Positions 8,797 through 18,129 of a stretch of 64,000 nucleotides of DNA are shown here, in pieces; the stretch's first letter is position 1, and every line of letters begins with the position of its first letter. Origin of the DNA: Pirellulales bacterium. Its GTDB lineage: Bacteria; Planctomycetota; Planctomycetia; Pirellulales; JACPPG01. The notes beneath the pieces were generated by a model, which saw only the letters and a program-made list of their open reading frames with translations, ran no database searches and was not told the origin of the DNA. Both the position numbers and the translations under genes were made by a program. The stretch is taken from NCBI GenBank assembly GCA_036499395.1, contig DASYDW010000121.1:1-64000 (forward strand). Reading direction: 5' to 3'.

Positions 8797-10092
8797 TTGG
8801 GCGGAATGAATCTTCGGCTGCCGACCTGGTCGCTGAGTATCCACCTGCTTCCTTCCCCGGCCCTCCTTTTTCCGCTCCTTTTCCTACCCGATTGGTTGAG
8901 ACATAGCGGATGGAAAAAGGAAAAACGGGTCCGCAACGATCGATTATTGGGCGGATTTGAGACGCGGTACAATCCGCCACGTTACCTTTCACTAGGGGAT
9001 GTCCTGCCGCAACTACTTACTGAGATTGAGCACTTCTTTGTCTTTTTCAATGAGATGGAAGGCCGCACATTTACCATTCCGGGTCGACGCGACGTGATTC
9101 GCGCGCATCAGTTGATCGATGCAGCAATGGGCAAAAAGCGCAAACCAAAGAGACTCGAAAAAGGCGGCTTAGGCCAGGAAAGTGAACCTGATATGACGTT
9201 CGCGCTGCGATCCGAAGAGCCAATCGCCAAAGGCTTAAAACGCTCCCTCAGAAGCGATATCGAGCGCGCCTTGCGAGAGCTCGATGGCCTAAATGCCGAG
9301 GGTCTAATCCACCGACTCCGCAAGCGAATAAAGCGGATGCGCGCCTTGCTTCGACTCGTTCGCCACGATATCGGGACAAAGACGTTTCGGTACATTGATA
9401 CCCGCTTCCAAAAAGCCGGCAAACAGCTCGCGGAATTACGCGACGCCGAGGTGTTGCGTACAACAGCGGACAAACTAAAAAACGACAGAGTTGTCCGTAT
9501 CACGCGGAAAGATTTCCACAAGTTGCACGAACAATTGGCCACGCGTCACAACTCCGCGTTGGTGCAGTTGCTTGGCAAAAAGCATAAAGTTCAGCGCATT
9601 AAGCAACACTTGAAGGAGTCGAAGAAAACCATCGGCGAATGGAAACTCGAATCGGGCTGGTCGCTCATTCGAGCGGGAATCATGGCAACTTATAACACGT
9701 CCCAGAGCTGCCTGAAAAAGGCGATCGCTGATCCATCGATCGAGAATCTCCATTCGTGGCGCAAGGAGGTAAAATGCCTTTGGCACCAGATGCAATTCAT
9801 TCATGCATTGCATGCCCGCCGCATATCGCCGTTGGAAAAAGTTTTACATGAGCTCGCGACGGCCCTCGGAGACGATCACGATCTGGCAAACCTATCGCAG
9901 CTAATCACCGATAATGATGACGAGGCCGACCGCTCCGGCTTTGCGCTAACCTTTGCCGCGGGGACTATGAGTAAGCGCGGCAAACTTCAGGAACAAGCCT
10001 TTAAGCTGGGTCGATACTTTTTTGACCAGTCGTCGGAACGATTTGATCAACATCTGCGCAAGGGCAGACCGCTTAGCCACGCTTCCAGTTAA
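8797..10092 (+). CDS. CHAD-domain protein fused to a pyrophosphatase C-terminal remnant
   Basis: The C-terminal 300 residues are a CHAD domain: regularly spaced His and Arg/Lys on helices, for example IHRLRKRIKRMRALLRLVR and LHSWRKEVKCLWHQM. CHAD domains bind polyphosphate. Residues of about 44-105 are a clear match to the end of class I inorganic pyrophosphatases, including VRNDRLLG, YNPPRYLSL and EIEHFFVFFNEMEGRTF. The catalytic pyrophosphatase core is absent. Upstream of that, residues 1-40 look like non-coding sequence read through. The true start may therefore be ATG 9055 or 9127. The two pieces are in frame, so either a deletion fused two neighbouring genes or a chimeric protein is made. 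Confidence 0.75.
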   Translation: MGGMNLRLPTWSLSIHLLPSPALLFPLLFLPDWLRHSGWKKEKRVRNDRLLGGFETRYNPPRYLSLGDVLPQLLTEIEHFFVFFNEMEGRTFTIPGRRDVIRAHQLIDAAMGKKRKPKRLEKGGLGQESEPDMTFALRSEEPIAKGLKRSLRSDIERALRELDGLNAEGLIHRLRKRIKRMRALLRLVRHDIGTKTFRYIDTRFQKAGKQLAELRDAEVLRTTADKLKNDRVVRITRKDFHKLHEQLATRHNSALVQLLGKKHKVQRIKQHLKESKKTIGEWKLESGWSLIRAGIMATYNTSQSCLKKAIADPSIENLHSWRKEVKCLWHQMQFIHALHARRISPLEKVLHELATALGDDHDLANLSQLITDNDDEADRSGFALTFAAGTMSKRGKLQEQAFKLGRYFFDQSSERFDQHLRKGRPLSHASS

Positions 10093-10200
10093 AGCACAGG
10101 GCAAACGGTTCCAGTACAATCTGCCTGATTGATTCTTGGATTGCTGCCACTCATCTTCATTACCGCATACGCCGCTCGAAGCCCGGCCGAAAGGCTATCA

Positions 10201-11418
10201 ATGCGTCACGAACAGCGATCGGCTTTTGAGCGGCGAGTTCGCGCCCTCGCTGCCTTTGGCCATCGAGGGTCCACGACAAACCGGGAACGGGCCGCCGCCG
10301 ACTATCTATTTGAGGAGTTCAAATCGGTTGGGTTTGAGCCGGAACGCGAGACGTTTACTGGCTCGAAGTCGTTCGGTGCTCGTGTTCTCATTCATGTCTT
10401 GATTGCAACCGTTGGCGCCATGGGCCTCTGGATATGGCCAGTGTTATCCATCGGCGTCGACATCATCGTGCTACTGTCGTTGTGGGCCGAGAATTCGACA
10501 CGAGGCATTTGGCTTAGTCGGCCGCTCGTGCGCTATCCGTCGATTAACCTCTCCGCCACCATCCCCGCCGTGGCGCCAAGGCTGCGCTTGATCGTCAGTG
10601 GTCACTACGACACGCAAAGAACGGGGATTCTCTGGCGCATCGGCAAATACGTGATACCGCTTTTCTGGTGGTTGCCGGCATTCTTGAAGCCTCCTTTAAC
10701 CCTTTTGGGAGTAGTGATCGTCGGACAAAGCGTGCTAAGTGCTTTTGCGATGATCCATGGCCCCCATCCCGCTATCACGACCGGCAATCTCGTGGTGCTC
10801 GGCCTCTATTTATTTGCCATCGTATTATTGGCTGACTGGGCGATCGGACCTTTTGTGCCCGGGGCGGCAGACAATGCGACCGGGGCGGCCGCGGCGCTCG
10901 CGCTAGGTGAAGCCTGGCAGACAGAACCCGTCCAAGGAGTGGAACTCGTCATCCTAATTCCGAGTTGTGAGGAATCGGGTTTGTTGGGGGCTACCGCCTG
11001 GGCAGACCGGCACCGGCAGGAGCTAAAGGAACTGCCTACGATCTTCTTGAATTTCGACAACCTAGGAGTTGGTCCACCGAGGTTTTTTGACGCTGACCTT
11101 CCCTTGTTCGGTTGGCCGATCATGTATCCTGACGAAATGGTCAACATGGCCAAAGAGACGGCGCGGTCGATCGGGCTCGAAGACATCGATCCCCATACGA
11201 TGCCGGGACCGACCGATGGGTTAGCATTCCTCGTTCGCGGCATACCCGGCATGACGATCGTCAGTTTTCGTGCACATGGTTATATGCCCTGGTATCACCT
11301 GCCCGGCGACACCGCCGATCATCTCGATTTCGACGAAGCGTGGCGGGCAGTTTCGTTTGGCTGGGAACTGTTGCAGAGATTCGCCACCAATCAATCCAAG
11401 ACGATTGCGCAGCGTTAA
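10201..11418 (+). CDS. M28-family metallopeptidase with membrane segments
   Basis: A zinc-dependent aminopeptidase-like protein of 405 residues. The ligand pattern is recognisable: HYDTQR for the first His/Asp, GAADNATG for the bridging Asp, the catalytic/ligand pair CEESG, FDNLG, and the distal His in WYHLPGD. Three hydrophobic stretches (about residues 60-100, 155-190 and 195-215) interrupt the fold and would anchor it in the membrane. The ATG at 10201 has GAAAGG about 10 bases upstream; the longer TTG start at 10129 is less likely. Confidence 0.8.
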   Translation: MRHEQRSAFERRVRALAAFGHRGSTTNRERAAADYLFEEFKSVGFEPERETFTGSKSFGARVLIHVLIATVGAMGLWIWPVLSIGVDIIVLLSLWAENSTRGIWLSRPLVRYPSINLSATIPAVAPRLRLIVSGHYDTQRTGILWRIGKYVIPLFWWLPAFLKPPLTLLGVVIVGQSVLSAFAMIHGPHPAITTGNLVVLGLYLFAIVLLADWAIGPFVPGAADNATGAAAALALGEAWQTEPVQGVELVILIPSCEESGLLGATAWADRHRQELKELPTIFLNFDNLGVGPPRFFDADLPLFGWPIMYPDEMVNMAKETARSIGLEDIDPHTMPGPTDGLAFLVRGIPGMTIVSFRAHGYMPWYHLPGDTADHLDFDEAWRAVSFGWELLQRFATNQSKTIAQR

Positions 11419-11520
11419 AGCCGTAGAATGGCCGAGCGTATTCGACGACTACGCCTGCCCAGCGTAGGGCGTGCCCATTCCATTGCCACGCATCTCGCCG
11501 ACGTCGGTAGGCCAAAAGAT

Positions 11521-11555
11521 GAGGCCCGTCCCCAAACGAAACGGGCCTCGTTTCA
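11521..11555. terminator. Bidirectional terminator
   Basis: A perfect 9-bp stem, GAGGCCCGT / ACGGGCCTC, with an 11-base loop lies between the convergent peptidase and DUF2171 genes. A-rich sequence (AAAAGAT) flanks the left and GTTTC the right, so it could serve both strands. Confidence 0.75.
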
Positions 11556-11578
11556 AAATCCAATTGGTCGCGGACCTA

Positions 11579-11983
11579 TTACTCAGCGCAACCGCACGAC
11601 AGGGCGTCCGCTTTCCAGTTCTCTTCTGTTTCCCGGGAGTTCTTCGATAGATGGACGTGGCTATCCACGCGCTCGACCCATCCGACTGGAATGAAGTGGT
11701 GCTGCCCGTCAGGGCTATCCTTCCTCGTCAGCTTAATGGCATTACTTTCCACACCGTCTACGGTGCCGACCGTCTTGCCGCACGACGCGATGACCTTCAT
11801 ATGTTTCTTAATTCCGGCAACGCCAACGTCCGTCCCTTCGGCCGGGCCGCCCATTCCGGTCTTATCTTTCACAAACTCAGCAGCCTCTTCGGCGCCTTGG
11901 GCAATCTTATCGCCCACATTCTTCGCGGCGTCGGCCACCGCGTGGCCCGCATTCGCCACAGTATTCTTCATCGAACTCGCCAT
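11579..11983 (-). CDS. DUF2171 protein
   Basis: A 134-residue protein. The first 50 residues form an amphipathic, alanine-rich helix region (NAGHAVADAAKNVGDK) like that of CsbD/late-embryogenesis-type stress proteins. The C-terminal part is a DUF2171/PRC-barrel-like domain with IKKHMKVIASCGKTVGTVDG, IKLTRKDSPDGQHHFIPVGW and VERVDSHVHL. Function unknown. The family is frequent in stress-response neighbourhoods. Confidence 0.8.
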   Translation of the reverse strand: MASSMKNTVANAGHAVADAAKNVGDKIAQGAEEAAEFVKDKTGMGGPAEGTDVGVAGIKKHMKVIASCGKTVGTVDGVESNAIKLTRKDSPDGQHHFIPVGWVERVDSHVHLSKNSRETEENWKADALSCGCAE

Positions 11984-12226
11984 AATCGGGCTCCTTCAGA
12001 GTATTGGCAGCGCACATCTTGCTGCCTTGGTGGTTAAAAAAACCCGTCGGTTTTGAAGAGCAATTGCCATGCCTTTATAGCTGGGTTTACCTCGCCGGAT
12101 CATGGAATCCACCAGCTCATTACCGCCAATCGCGTCTTGGCACAGAAAGTGCGAAATGTTTTTGAAACCGCGACGGTCGTTCACCTCTCAAATCCGGTAA
12201 CGGATAACGCAGATTTCGGAAGAAAT

Positions 12227-13444
12227 ATGAACCGTATCGATTCGAGAATCGCTCCGCTAGCAGTCGATTTGGCGCAGCCATTGGGACCGCCGCCTACGCC
12301 TGGAACCATCTCCGATATCCCGGTAATTGTTTCCGAGGTGCAGACCCGGCAAGATTTAAACGAATTCATCTCCCTACCCTGGCAGATCTATAAAGGAGAC
12401 CGGAATTGGGCGCCTCCGTTGTGGGTGGAGGCGCAAGCATTTTTGGACCGTCGGCGCCACCCGTTCTACCTTCATGGAGCCGCGACGCAGTTTATCGCGC
12501 GACGGGAGCAGGCCGTCGTAGGCCGAGTACTAGTTAGCGACGACCCAAATTACAACAAGGCGCACGCAACGAATGTCGGCTGTTTCGGCATGTTTGAAAG
12601 TCTCGACGACGAAACTATTGGCGATGCCTTGCTGGATGCGAGTGCGGAATGGCTTGCTCGCCGCGGGCGCACTGAGCTGATGGGGCCGATCGACTATTCG
12701 ACGAATTACCCGTGCGGTCTCCTGATTGAGGGCTTCGATACGCCGCAACGAGTACTCATGAATCACAACCCGCCTTACTACGCAAAGCTGCTTGAGAGTT
12801 GGGGGCTGACCAAGGTCAAAGACCTCCATGGATGGTGGTTTGACTGCTCATGCCCTAAGATGTCGCGGTGGGCTAGTCGAGCGGCGCGAACCTCTAGTCG
12901 CGGAAAGATTGAAATTCGTCAACTCACTTTTAAGGATTTTGACGCTGAAGTCGCGCGGTGCATGGAGCTTTACAATCAGGCGTGGGAAAACAATTGGGGC
13001 TTCGTGAAGATGACCGAGGCGGAGTTTCGCGATCTTGCCAAACATTTGAAGCAATTCGCAGAGCCACAATTGATGCTTATGGCCGAGGTCGCCGGAAGAC
13101 CAGCAGGACTCGCCATTACGATTCCTGACTTCAACCAGGCCACACGCCCTTTGAATGGGCGGCTGACCACATTTGGTTTGCCGCTCGGTCTGTTCCGCCT
13201 GTGGCGGAACATGCGACGCATTCGTGCCGGGAGGGTCTTGGTCCTGGGGGTGCTCCCCGAATTTCGCGGACGAGGCGTCACCGAGCTGTTAATCCTGCGA
13301 ACCCGCGAAATAGGGCAGCGGCTAGGCTATGTCGGAGCCGAATTAGGGTGGACCTTGGAAGACAATGCACTGATCAACCGGCCCATTCAGAAGGCTGGCG
13401 CCGTGCCCTACAAACGATTCCGAATTTACCACTCTGCCACTTGA
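12227..13444 (+). CDS. GNAT-like N-acyltransferase
   Basis: A protein of 405 residues made of two GNAT-like halves. Conserved pieces include IYKGDRNWAPPL near the N-terminus, GPIDYSTNYPCGLL in the middle and the acyl-CoA-binding turn VLPEFRGRGVTELL near residue 345. The second half resembles the families that act on lipids or aminoacyl substrates. The ATG at 12227 is preceded by GGAAG; the frame is open back to 12053 but that part lacks coding character. Confidence 0.75.
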   Translation: MNRIDSRIAPLAVDLAQPLGPPPTPGTISDIPVIVSEVQTRQDLNEFISLPWQIYKGDRNWAPPLWVEAQAFLDRRRHPFYLHGAATQFIARREQAVVGRVLVSDDPNYNKAHATNVGCFGMFESLDDETIGDALLDASAEWLARRGRTELMGPIDYSTNYPCGLLIEGFDTPQRVLMNHNPPYYAKLLESWGLTKVKDLHGWWFDCSCPKMSRWASRAARTSSRGKIEIRQLTFKDFDAEVARCMELYNQAWENNWGFVKMTEAEFRDLAKHLKQFAEPQLMLMAEVAGRPAGLAITIPDFNQATRPLNGRLTTFGLPLGLFRLWRNMRRIRAGRVLVLGVLPEFRGRGVTELLILRTREIGQRLGYVGAELGWTLEDNALINRPIQKAGAVPYKRFRIYHSAT

Positions 13445-13499
13445 CGCTCCACTGAATCCAAAGTTGGCGCGCGTTCGGTTCGGCCGCGACAGGAACATT

Positions 13500-15032
13500 T
13501 CATTCCGTGGTTTTCCTCGGCCACGGAACTGGTTCAAGCGGGGATTCAGCGGGGCCGGCCAAAACCTGTCCAGAGGCCTTGAACCGTGAACCATGGCACG
13601 GGCAGTCCCACGTTTGTTCAGCGTCGTTCCAATTCACAAGGCACCCGAGATGTGTGCATACGGCCGACACTCGGTGCAAACGACCAGTCGCCTCGCGCGC
13701 GCAGGCCACGTTGACGCCATCAATCTTTAGGACTTTTCCCTGCCCTATCTCCACATCGTCGGCATTCGGGGACTTGGCGACCTTCAGACGGTCGGCTACG
13801 AAGTAGTAAGGGAAATCGATGTTCTCCTTGATATAGTCCCATGTGCCGCCACGTATCTTCTTACGATCCACAGAAAAGAGCTCTTGCCAGGGATTATCTT
13901 TTTTAAGAATGGCATCGCGAATGACCATTGCAGCGACGGTCGCGAAGGTCATTCCATTGCCGTTGAATCCGGTCGCGACGAACTGATGCGGCGATTCTTC
14001 TCCGATTAGTGGCAAGCCGTCGTTGGTCTCAATCACCTGACCTGACCAGCGATGGTCGATCTCGACCTTCGGCAGGATTTCGGACAGGGTTTTCTCCAGG
14101 CGGCAATAACAATCTTCCGTGTCGTTGACTTGGCCAGTCTTGTGATCGTTGCCGCCGAATATCACGCGATCGCGATCCGGCTCCCTGTCAACGCGCAGGT
14201 AATAGTACGGATCGCTCGTATCCCAAAGGCTGATCTCAGGTAACGTGCCAGACGGAAGGAGCCCGCTTACGACATAGGAGGAGTAACCCGCCAGTTTTGT
14301 CTGCAAGAGGGATGCTCGCAGAAGGCCCGTCTTCCCCATCAGGGGAATCTCCGTCGCCATTACAATGTCCTGGCACGAGACTTTGCACCCGTTGGCAACG
14401 ACCTCCAATGGCTTGTCCTCGACTTCGGACACCTCAGAGTGCTCGTGAACGAAGCTGCCGTCCCCGTCAATGAAGTGGGCCAACGTCGAAGCGTATTCCA
14501 GCGGCCGGAACTTCGCCTGATCGCTGATTCTCATGCCAGGTTTGTTGACGATCGGTGCTTCGGCAACGAACTCGGCATCAAATCCGAGCTGCCGCGCCAG
14601 CTCGGCCTCTTCACGCAAGGATTCGGTTTCGTCGTCACGACCGTACAGCGCGGCGTGTAGAAAACCGGGAACTCGCCGAAACTCGCAAGCGATGTCGTGC
14701 TCTGCCACGATGCGCTCAATGGCATTAACAGCGGTGGTGCCCGCTCGCCAAACCAGGGTCGCGGACTCTCGTCCGAACGCCTTGACGAGCTCAGTCAGGC
14801 GAACATCAGTTACGCACGTCAAATGCGCCGTCGTCCTGCCCGTATCCCCACTGCCAAGGTGGTCGCGCTCTAGTAAACAAACCTTTTTTCCGGCTCTCTT
14901 TAGGAAATACGCGGCGCTGATCCCGGCAATTCCGCCACCAACCACGCATACGTCCACGCTCAGGGACTTTGCCAACGCAGGAAATGTGGGTCCATCTGGA
15001 GCTCGCCAAACGGGAGAAGGCGAAATGCTCAT
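13500..15032 (-). CDS. FAD-dependent oxidoreductase with C-terminal Rieske domain
   Basis: A 510-residue flavoprotein. The FAD-binding Rossmann motif VVGGGIAGISAAYFL is at about residues 31-45 in a DadA/glycine-oxidase-like fold. A Rieske [2Fe-2S] domain ends the protein, with ligand motifs CTHLGC and CPCHGSRF. The fusion would pass electrons between an amine or acid oxidation site and the cluster. The substrate cannot be read from sequence. The full domain pair is intact. Confidence 0.85.
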   Translation of the reverse strand: MSISPSPVWRAPDGPTFPALAKSLSVDVCVVGGGIAGISAAYFLKRAGKKVCLLERDHLGSGDTGRTTAHLTCVTDVRLTELVKAFGRESATLVWRAGTTAVNAIERIVAEHDIACEFRRVPGFLHAALYGRDDETESLREEAELARQLGFDAEFVAEAPIVNKPGMRISDQAKFRPLEYASTLAHFIDGDGSFVHEHSEVSEVEDKPLEVVANGCKVSCQDIVMATEIPLMGKTGLLRASLLQTKLAGYSSYVVSGLLPSGTLPEISLWDTSDPYYYLRVDREPDRDRVIFGGNDHKTGQVNDTEDCYCRLEKTLSEILPKVEIDHRWSGQVIETNDGLPLIGEESPHQFVATGFNGNGMTFATVAAMVIRDAILKKDNPWQELFSVDRKKIRGGTWDYIKENIDFPYYFVADRLKVAKSPNADDVEIGQGKVLKIDGVNVACAREATGRLHRVSAVCTHLGCLVNWNDAEQTWDCPCHGSRFKASGQVLAGPAESPLEPVPWPRKTTE

Positions 15033-15097
15033 TGCTCTTCCTGATGATAGAAAGGAAATCAGAGGTTAGCGATCTGCATAGAGAACGACTTCTGTCC

Positions 15098-15379
15098 TTA
15101 GTCCCCGTAAGTGCGCTTATTTGCGGGTGTGCCGCCGACTGCTCCGCCCGAAATCCCCGATTGCGGCTCGGTGGGGTCTTCTTGATCAATGAACTCGGCG
15201 TCACCAGGTGCTCCATCGCCGGCTGGAAGTCCCGCGAGGCCGCTCGAATCAAGTCCGCCTGCCGGACTTCCCGTTGCCTCATCGCCGATTTGGCAGACAT
15301 CGCTGTCCTCGCCTGGCAATAGTTCGTCGTCTCGTTGCCCGGCCCGTTGTTGTGCTCGATCTTTGTCGCTACTTTTCAT
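15098..15379 (-). CDS. Small acidic hydrophilic protein, unknown
   Basis: A 93-residue protein rich in Gly, Asp, Glu, Ser and Pro, with no hydrophobic segment, so probably disordered. The ATG at 15379 follows GGAAG closely, which decides the start over the longer frame reaching 15436. It lies 65 bases upstream of the FAD/Rieske gene on the same strand. No family recognised. Confidence 0.5.
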   Translation of the reverse strand: MKSSDKDRAQQRAGQRDDELLPGEDSDVCQIGDEATGSPAGGLDSSGLAGLPAGDGAPGDAEFIDQEDPTEPQSGISGGAVGGTPANKRTYGD

Positions 15380-15487
15380 GGCTCTTCCTTTTTTGAGCTG
15401 CCCGAGTGTCGATTGAACGTGCAAGTCGAATGCCAATCGGCACGCGTTTTGCGTAATTACCGCAAAGTCCTATCAATGGAGCAAATC

Positions 15488-15697
15488 ATGAAACTTAAAG
15501 GATTCGACGCGATTCAGTTCGCAGAGCAAGAAGGCTTGGCGCTCAACAAAGACGCCGACAGCATCGATGAGGCGGCAACCGGTCTGACAGTCGCAGAAGC
15601 TGAGGCGATTGCCGTCGATTCCCCAGACCTGATTTGGCTGGAAGTGCCGGATGAGATGTATTACGGAGAGCCTAAAAACATGGAACCAGGACGGTAA
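15488..15697 (+). CDS. Small hypothetical protein
   Basis: A 69-residue acidic protein (MKLKGFDAIQFAEQEGLALN...). The ATG at 15488 has GGAG eight bases upstream; an ATG at 15476 is a second possibility. It contains a helix rich in Ala and Glu (LTVAEAEAIAVD) and a short WLEVPDEMYYGEP tail. It is followed in the same frame by the damaged small gene. No function assigned. Confidence 0.55.
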   Translation: MKLKGFDAIQFAEQEGLALNKDADSIDEAATGLTVAEAEAIAVDSPDLIWLEVPDEMYYGEPKNMEPGR

Positions 15698-15724
15698 CTC
15701 CTCCCTCGAAAGGAGAAGATCGCT

Positions 15725-16027
15725 ATTTCCCATGACAGCAAATACACGAGCGACGACGAGATCAAGCGGACGGTTAGCGAGCGTGGCGGTCAGCCGGCGA
15801 CCATTGCCCATCACGCTCACGGCGGCGAAGAAGCTTGCTTACTGCGAATTGATAGGCCCGGGGGACCAAGCAATCTTAAACTGGAGCCATTGTCGTGGGA
15901 TGACCTCTTCCAGAAGTTCGACGAATCGGATTTAGTCTCTTTTATCAGGACGAGACGGCCGACGGCGAACGAGCCACTTCTGCAAGTTCGTCAGCCGAGA
16001 GACTGCTTTAGAACAGGTGGAGAATAA
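15725..16027 (+). pseudogene. Damaged small stress-island gene (ERGGxPAT family), no normal start, frameshift
   Basis: An open frame of 100 codons that begins without ATG, GTG or TTG. AGGAG (15711-15715) stands nine bases before an ATT at 15725. The product carries SDDEIKRTVSERGGQPAT and LEPLSWDDLFQKFDES, the two conserved blocks of a widespread small bacterial family I recall as about 90 residues with ERGGxPATVKGT and EISWDEFFEKF. The family's next block (LYQDETADGE) is found one frame over at about 15940-15970 and runs to a TAG at 16009-16011. A start lesion plus a frameshift suggest a pseudogene; sequencing error is possible. Confidence 0.6.
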
Positions 16028-16093
16028 GTGAGGCTAGCTTGCTTGCATTTATTTCAGCGTTAAATGATCGGAGTTACGTGGAGAGAAATTATC

Positions 16094-16459
16094 ATGAGCA
16101 CACGAAAACAAAAGGCGCAGCCCAAACCGCCTGCCTTCGATAAGGCAAACAAATCCGGCTCGGTCCAGCCCGAGGAGCGACCGTCGTGGCAATCCGACAC
16201 TCAGAATGCCGGGGGAGCCGCGACCGAAATAGACGAGGACGACAGGCGCCGCATTCCCGATCGAACCGGCGGACAAAATGGCGCGGTGGACCAGAAACGT
16301 AACGATGAACAGCAATATCATGCTGCTGGCGTCGCCCATGATCCGCACCATCGCACCCAGGAACGTATCGACCGCGGCGACCCGGATGCGGGGGACGTCG
16401 ACGATGAAACTCGCGCACAAAGCGCGCCATTCAACAAGACTTACGGTCACCACCCGTAG
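16094..16459 (+). CDS. Small hydrophilic protein, unknown
   Basis: A 121-residue protein rich in Asp, Arg, Gln, Gly and His, probably disordered (RRRIPDRTGGQNGAVD, DPDAGDVDDETRAQS). The ATG at 16094 follows GGAGAGAAATT. A strong terminator lies 21 bases after the stop, which supports a real transcription unit. Its composition recalls small stress proteins found in such islands. No family assigned. Confidence 0.55.
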   Translation: MSTRKQKAQPKPPAFDKANKSGSVQPEERPSWQSDTQNAGGAATEIDEDDRRRIPDRTGGQNGAVDQKRNDEQQYHAAGVAHDPHHRTQERIDRGDPDAGDVDDETRAQSAPFNKTYGHHP

Positions 16460-16479
16460 GTTAACGTGGAAAGAATGGA

Positions 16480-16512
16480 GCCGTCCCAGTCCATGATGGG
16501 GCGGCTTTTTTT
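16480..16512 (+). terminator. Rho-independent terminator
   Basis: An 8-bp stem, GCCGTCCC / GGGGCGGC (one G-T pair), with a 10-base loop is followed by seven T. It ends the small-protein transcript and is about 25 bases from the convergent DUF763 stop. Confidence 0.85.
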
Positions 16513-16536
16513 GCGCTGCAGCGTACCGCCTGTCTT

Positions 16537-17745
16537 TTAAAACAATCGTAGCTGTGTGTTGGTGGATTCGGGCGACCGTGCCGGTCCGAAGACACTACGC
16601 CCACCAAGCGACGGGCTGATCTGATATTCATGGGCAATCAGTTTTTCAAAATCGGCTTCCGGCTGCAGCGTATGCTCTATCGTTTTGACGAACCGATGTA
16701 GACGCGACAAACCTTCGCTCCGCTCCTTATCACCTAGTTTCGCCCTTTCCAACGACGTTTCCAAAACCTCGACCGTTCGGTCGTAAACTTTCGTCGGCAC
16801 TGGAAATGGATGGCGGTCCTTGCCGCCGTGCGCAAAAGCGAACCGTGCTGGGTCCCGAAATCTTGTCGGTGTTCCGTGAATGACTTCGGCGACGAGAGCA
16901 AGCGATTGAAGCGTTCGAGGCCCCAACTTTTCTAAAAGAAGAGCAGACGCAAAGTCCGACAGGTTTCGCTCGTAGGCCGTAAGCAAAACAGCGCCAAGGC
17001 GCTTAAGATCGACGCAGTGGCGACCGACTTCGTGCCGCCGATGCATCATGAGCTTGCGGATCTCTTGCAGATTGGTTTCCGGCTTTTGCCTTAGGATATC
17101 GAGGATGGCTCCTTGTGCTGGAGCCGCTTGGCCATCCACAAGGTTCATGATCTGACCCTGCGACTCGCCGGCGATACCGCTATGGGGTGCCTCAATAAAG
17201 CTCTTGAGGCGCTGAGAGTGCCAATGATAACGACGGGCCATGCCTGTCTGAACATTCATTCCTTGCTGAACGACTACCCATTGCCCATTGCGCGCAACAA
17301 TGAAGCTGTGCAGATACAGCTGAAAGCCGTCACCCACGGCGTTATTATCGACGCGGGCGGAAAGTCGGCTGGCACGTACTAGAGCATTGGCATCGAGGCC
17401 AGTGTCCTCTCCGACGGATATGAGTTCGTCGGGGGTCTGGCGCGAATGGCGTCCCCGGCCACCACAGATGTAGATTCCAAGCTCGCCGGCTTTCGACCGC
17501 AGCGCTCGCTTGAGCGCGCCGACTACGGACGTCGTAACGCCCGACGAATGCCAGTCCATTCCTAATACGCACCCGAAGGCCTGAAACCAAAAGGGATCGG
17601 CCAGCCGCGCCAGTAGTTCGTCGGTGCCGTACTGCTGAATGATCGTTTCAGAAATGGCGCCACCAAGAGCCGCCATACGCTGGGCGAGCCATTGAGGAAC
17701 GTGGCCGCCATGCAGCGGCAGATCGGCATGACCCGAACGTCTCAT
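16537..17745 (-). CDS. DUF763 family protein
   Basis: A protein of 402 residues starting with the family hallmark MRRSGHADLPLHGGHVPQWL. Further conserved pieces are GMDWHSSGVTT, the Gly-rich IYICGGRGRHSRQTP near residue 95, and HQEVGRHCVDLKRLG-like sequence in the second half. Function unknown; the family is common in archaea and patchy in bacteria, where it often travels with mobile stress genes. Full length. Confidence 0.8.
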   Translation of the reverse strand: MRRSGHADLPLHGGHVPQWLAQRMAALGGAISETIIQQYGTDELLARLADPFWFQAFGCVLGMDWHSSGVTTSVVGALKRALRSKAGELGIYICGGRGRHSRQTPDELISVGEDTGLDANALVRASRLSARVDNNAVGDGFQLYLHSFIVARNGQWVVVQQGMNVQTGMARRYHWHSQRLKSFIEAPHSGIAGESQGQIMNLVDGQAAPAQGAILDILRQKPETNLQEIRKLMMHRRHEVGRHCVDLKRLGAVLLTAYERNLSDFASALLLEKLGPRTLQSLALVAEVIHGTPTRFRDPARFAFAHGGKDRHPFPVPTKVYDRTVEVLETSLERAKLGDKERSEGLSRLHRFVKTIEHTLQPEADFEKLIAHEYQISPSLGGRSVFGPARSPESTNTQLRLF

Positions 17746-17823
17746 TGCGCCACCGGTCCAGAGGAGTCCACCATAATGGACATTTGATCACTCTCGGCTA
17801 AACCCGTCAATCGGAGGGCTAAA

Positions 17824-18039
17824 GATGAACAGCGCGCGAATCTGGAGCGATGGCAAGTCGAACGGCTACTGAGCGTGTGGATTCAAGAGCTTCACTTTCT
17901 GGTTCGCCTTGAAGGCAGAATGCACCAGAAGCGTTTCCCAATAAATGATCCGGTGCTTGAATGCGTGAGACCGACGCGCGAATCGGTTAACGAATTGGTA
18001 ATCCAACTGCACCGATTTCTACCTCCGGCACAACGCTAG
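17824..18039 (+). pseudogene. Possible frameshifted small gene
   Basis: An open frame of 71 codons with protein-like composition (RANLERWQVERLLSVWIQEL, VNELVIQLHRFLPPAQR) but no start codon. A good start does exist one frame over: GGAGGG, six bases, then ATG at 17825, whose frame stops after 15 codons. A one-base slip near the start would join them. The alternative is chance. No family recognised. Confidence 0.3.
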
Positions 18040-18129
18040 TGTCGTCACGGAGTTTGGCTGCCAGGCACTTTAACGGTGGCAGCGCCGTTCCTAGTATACT
18101 GATTCCGATCTTAGGGTACGAAGTTCCCC

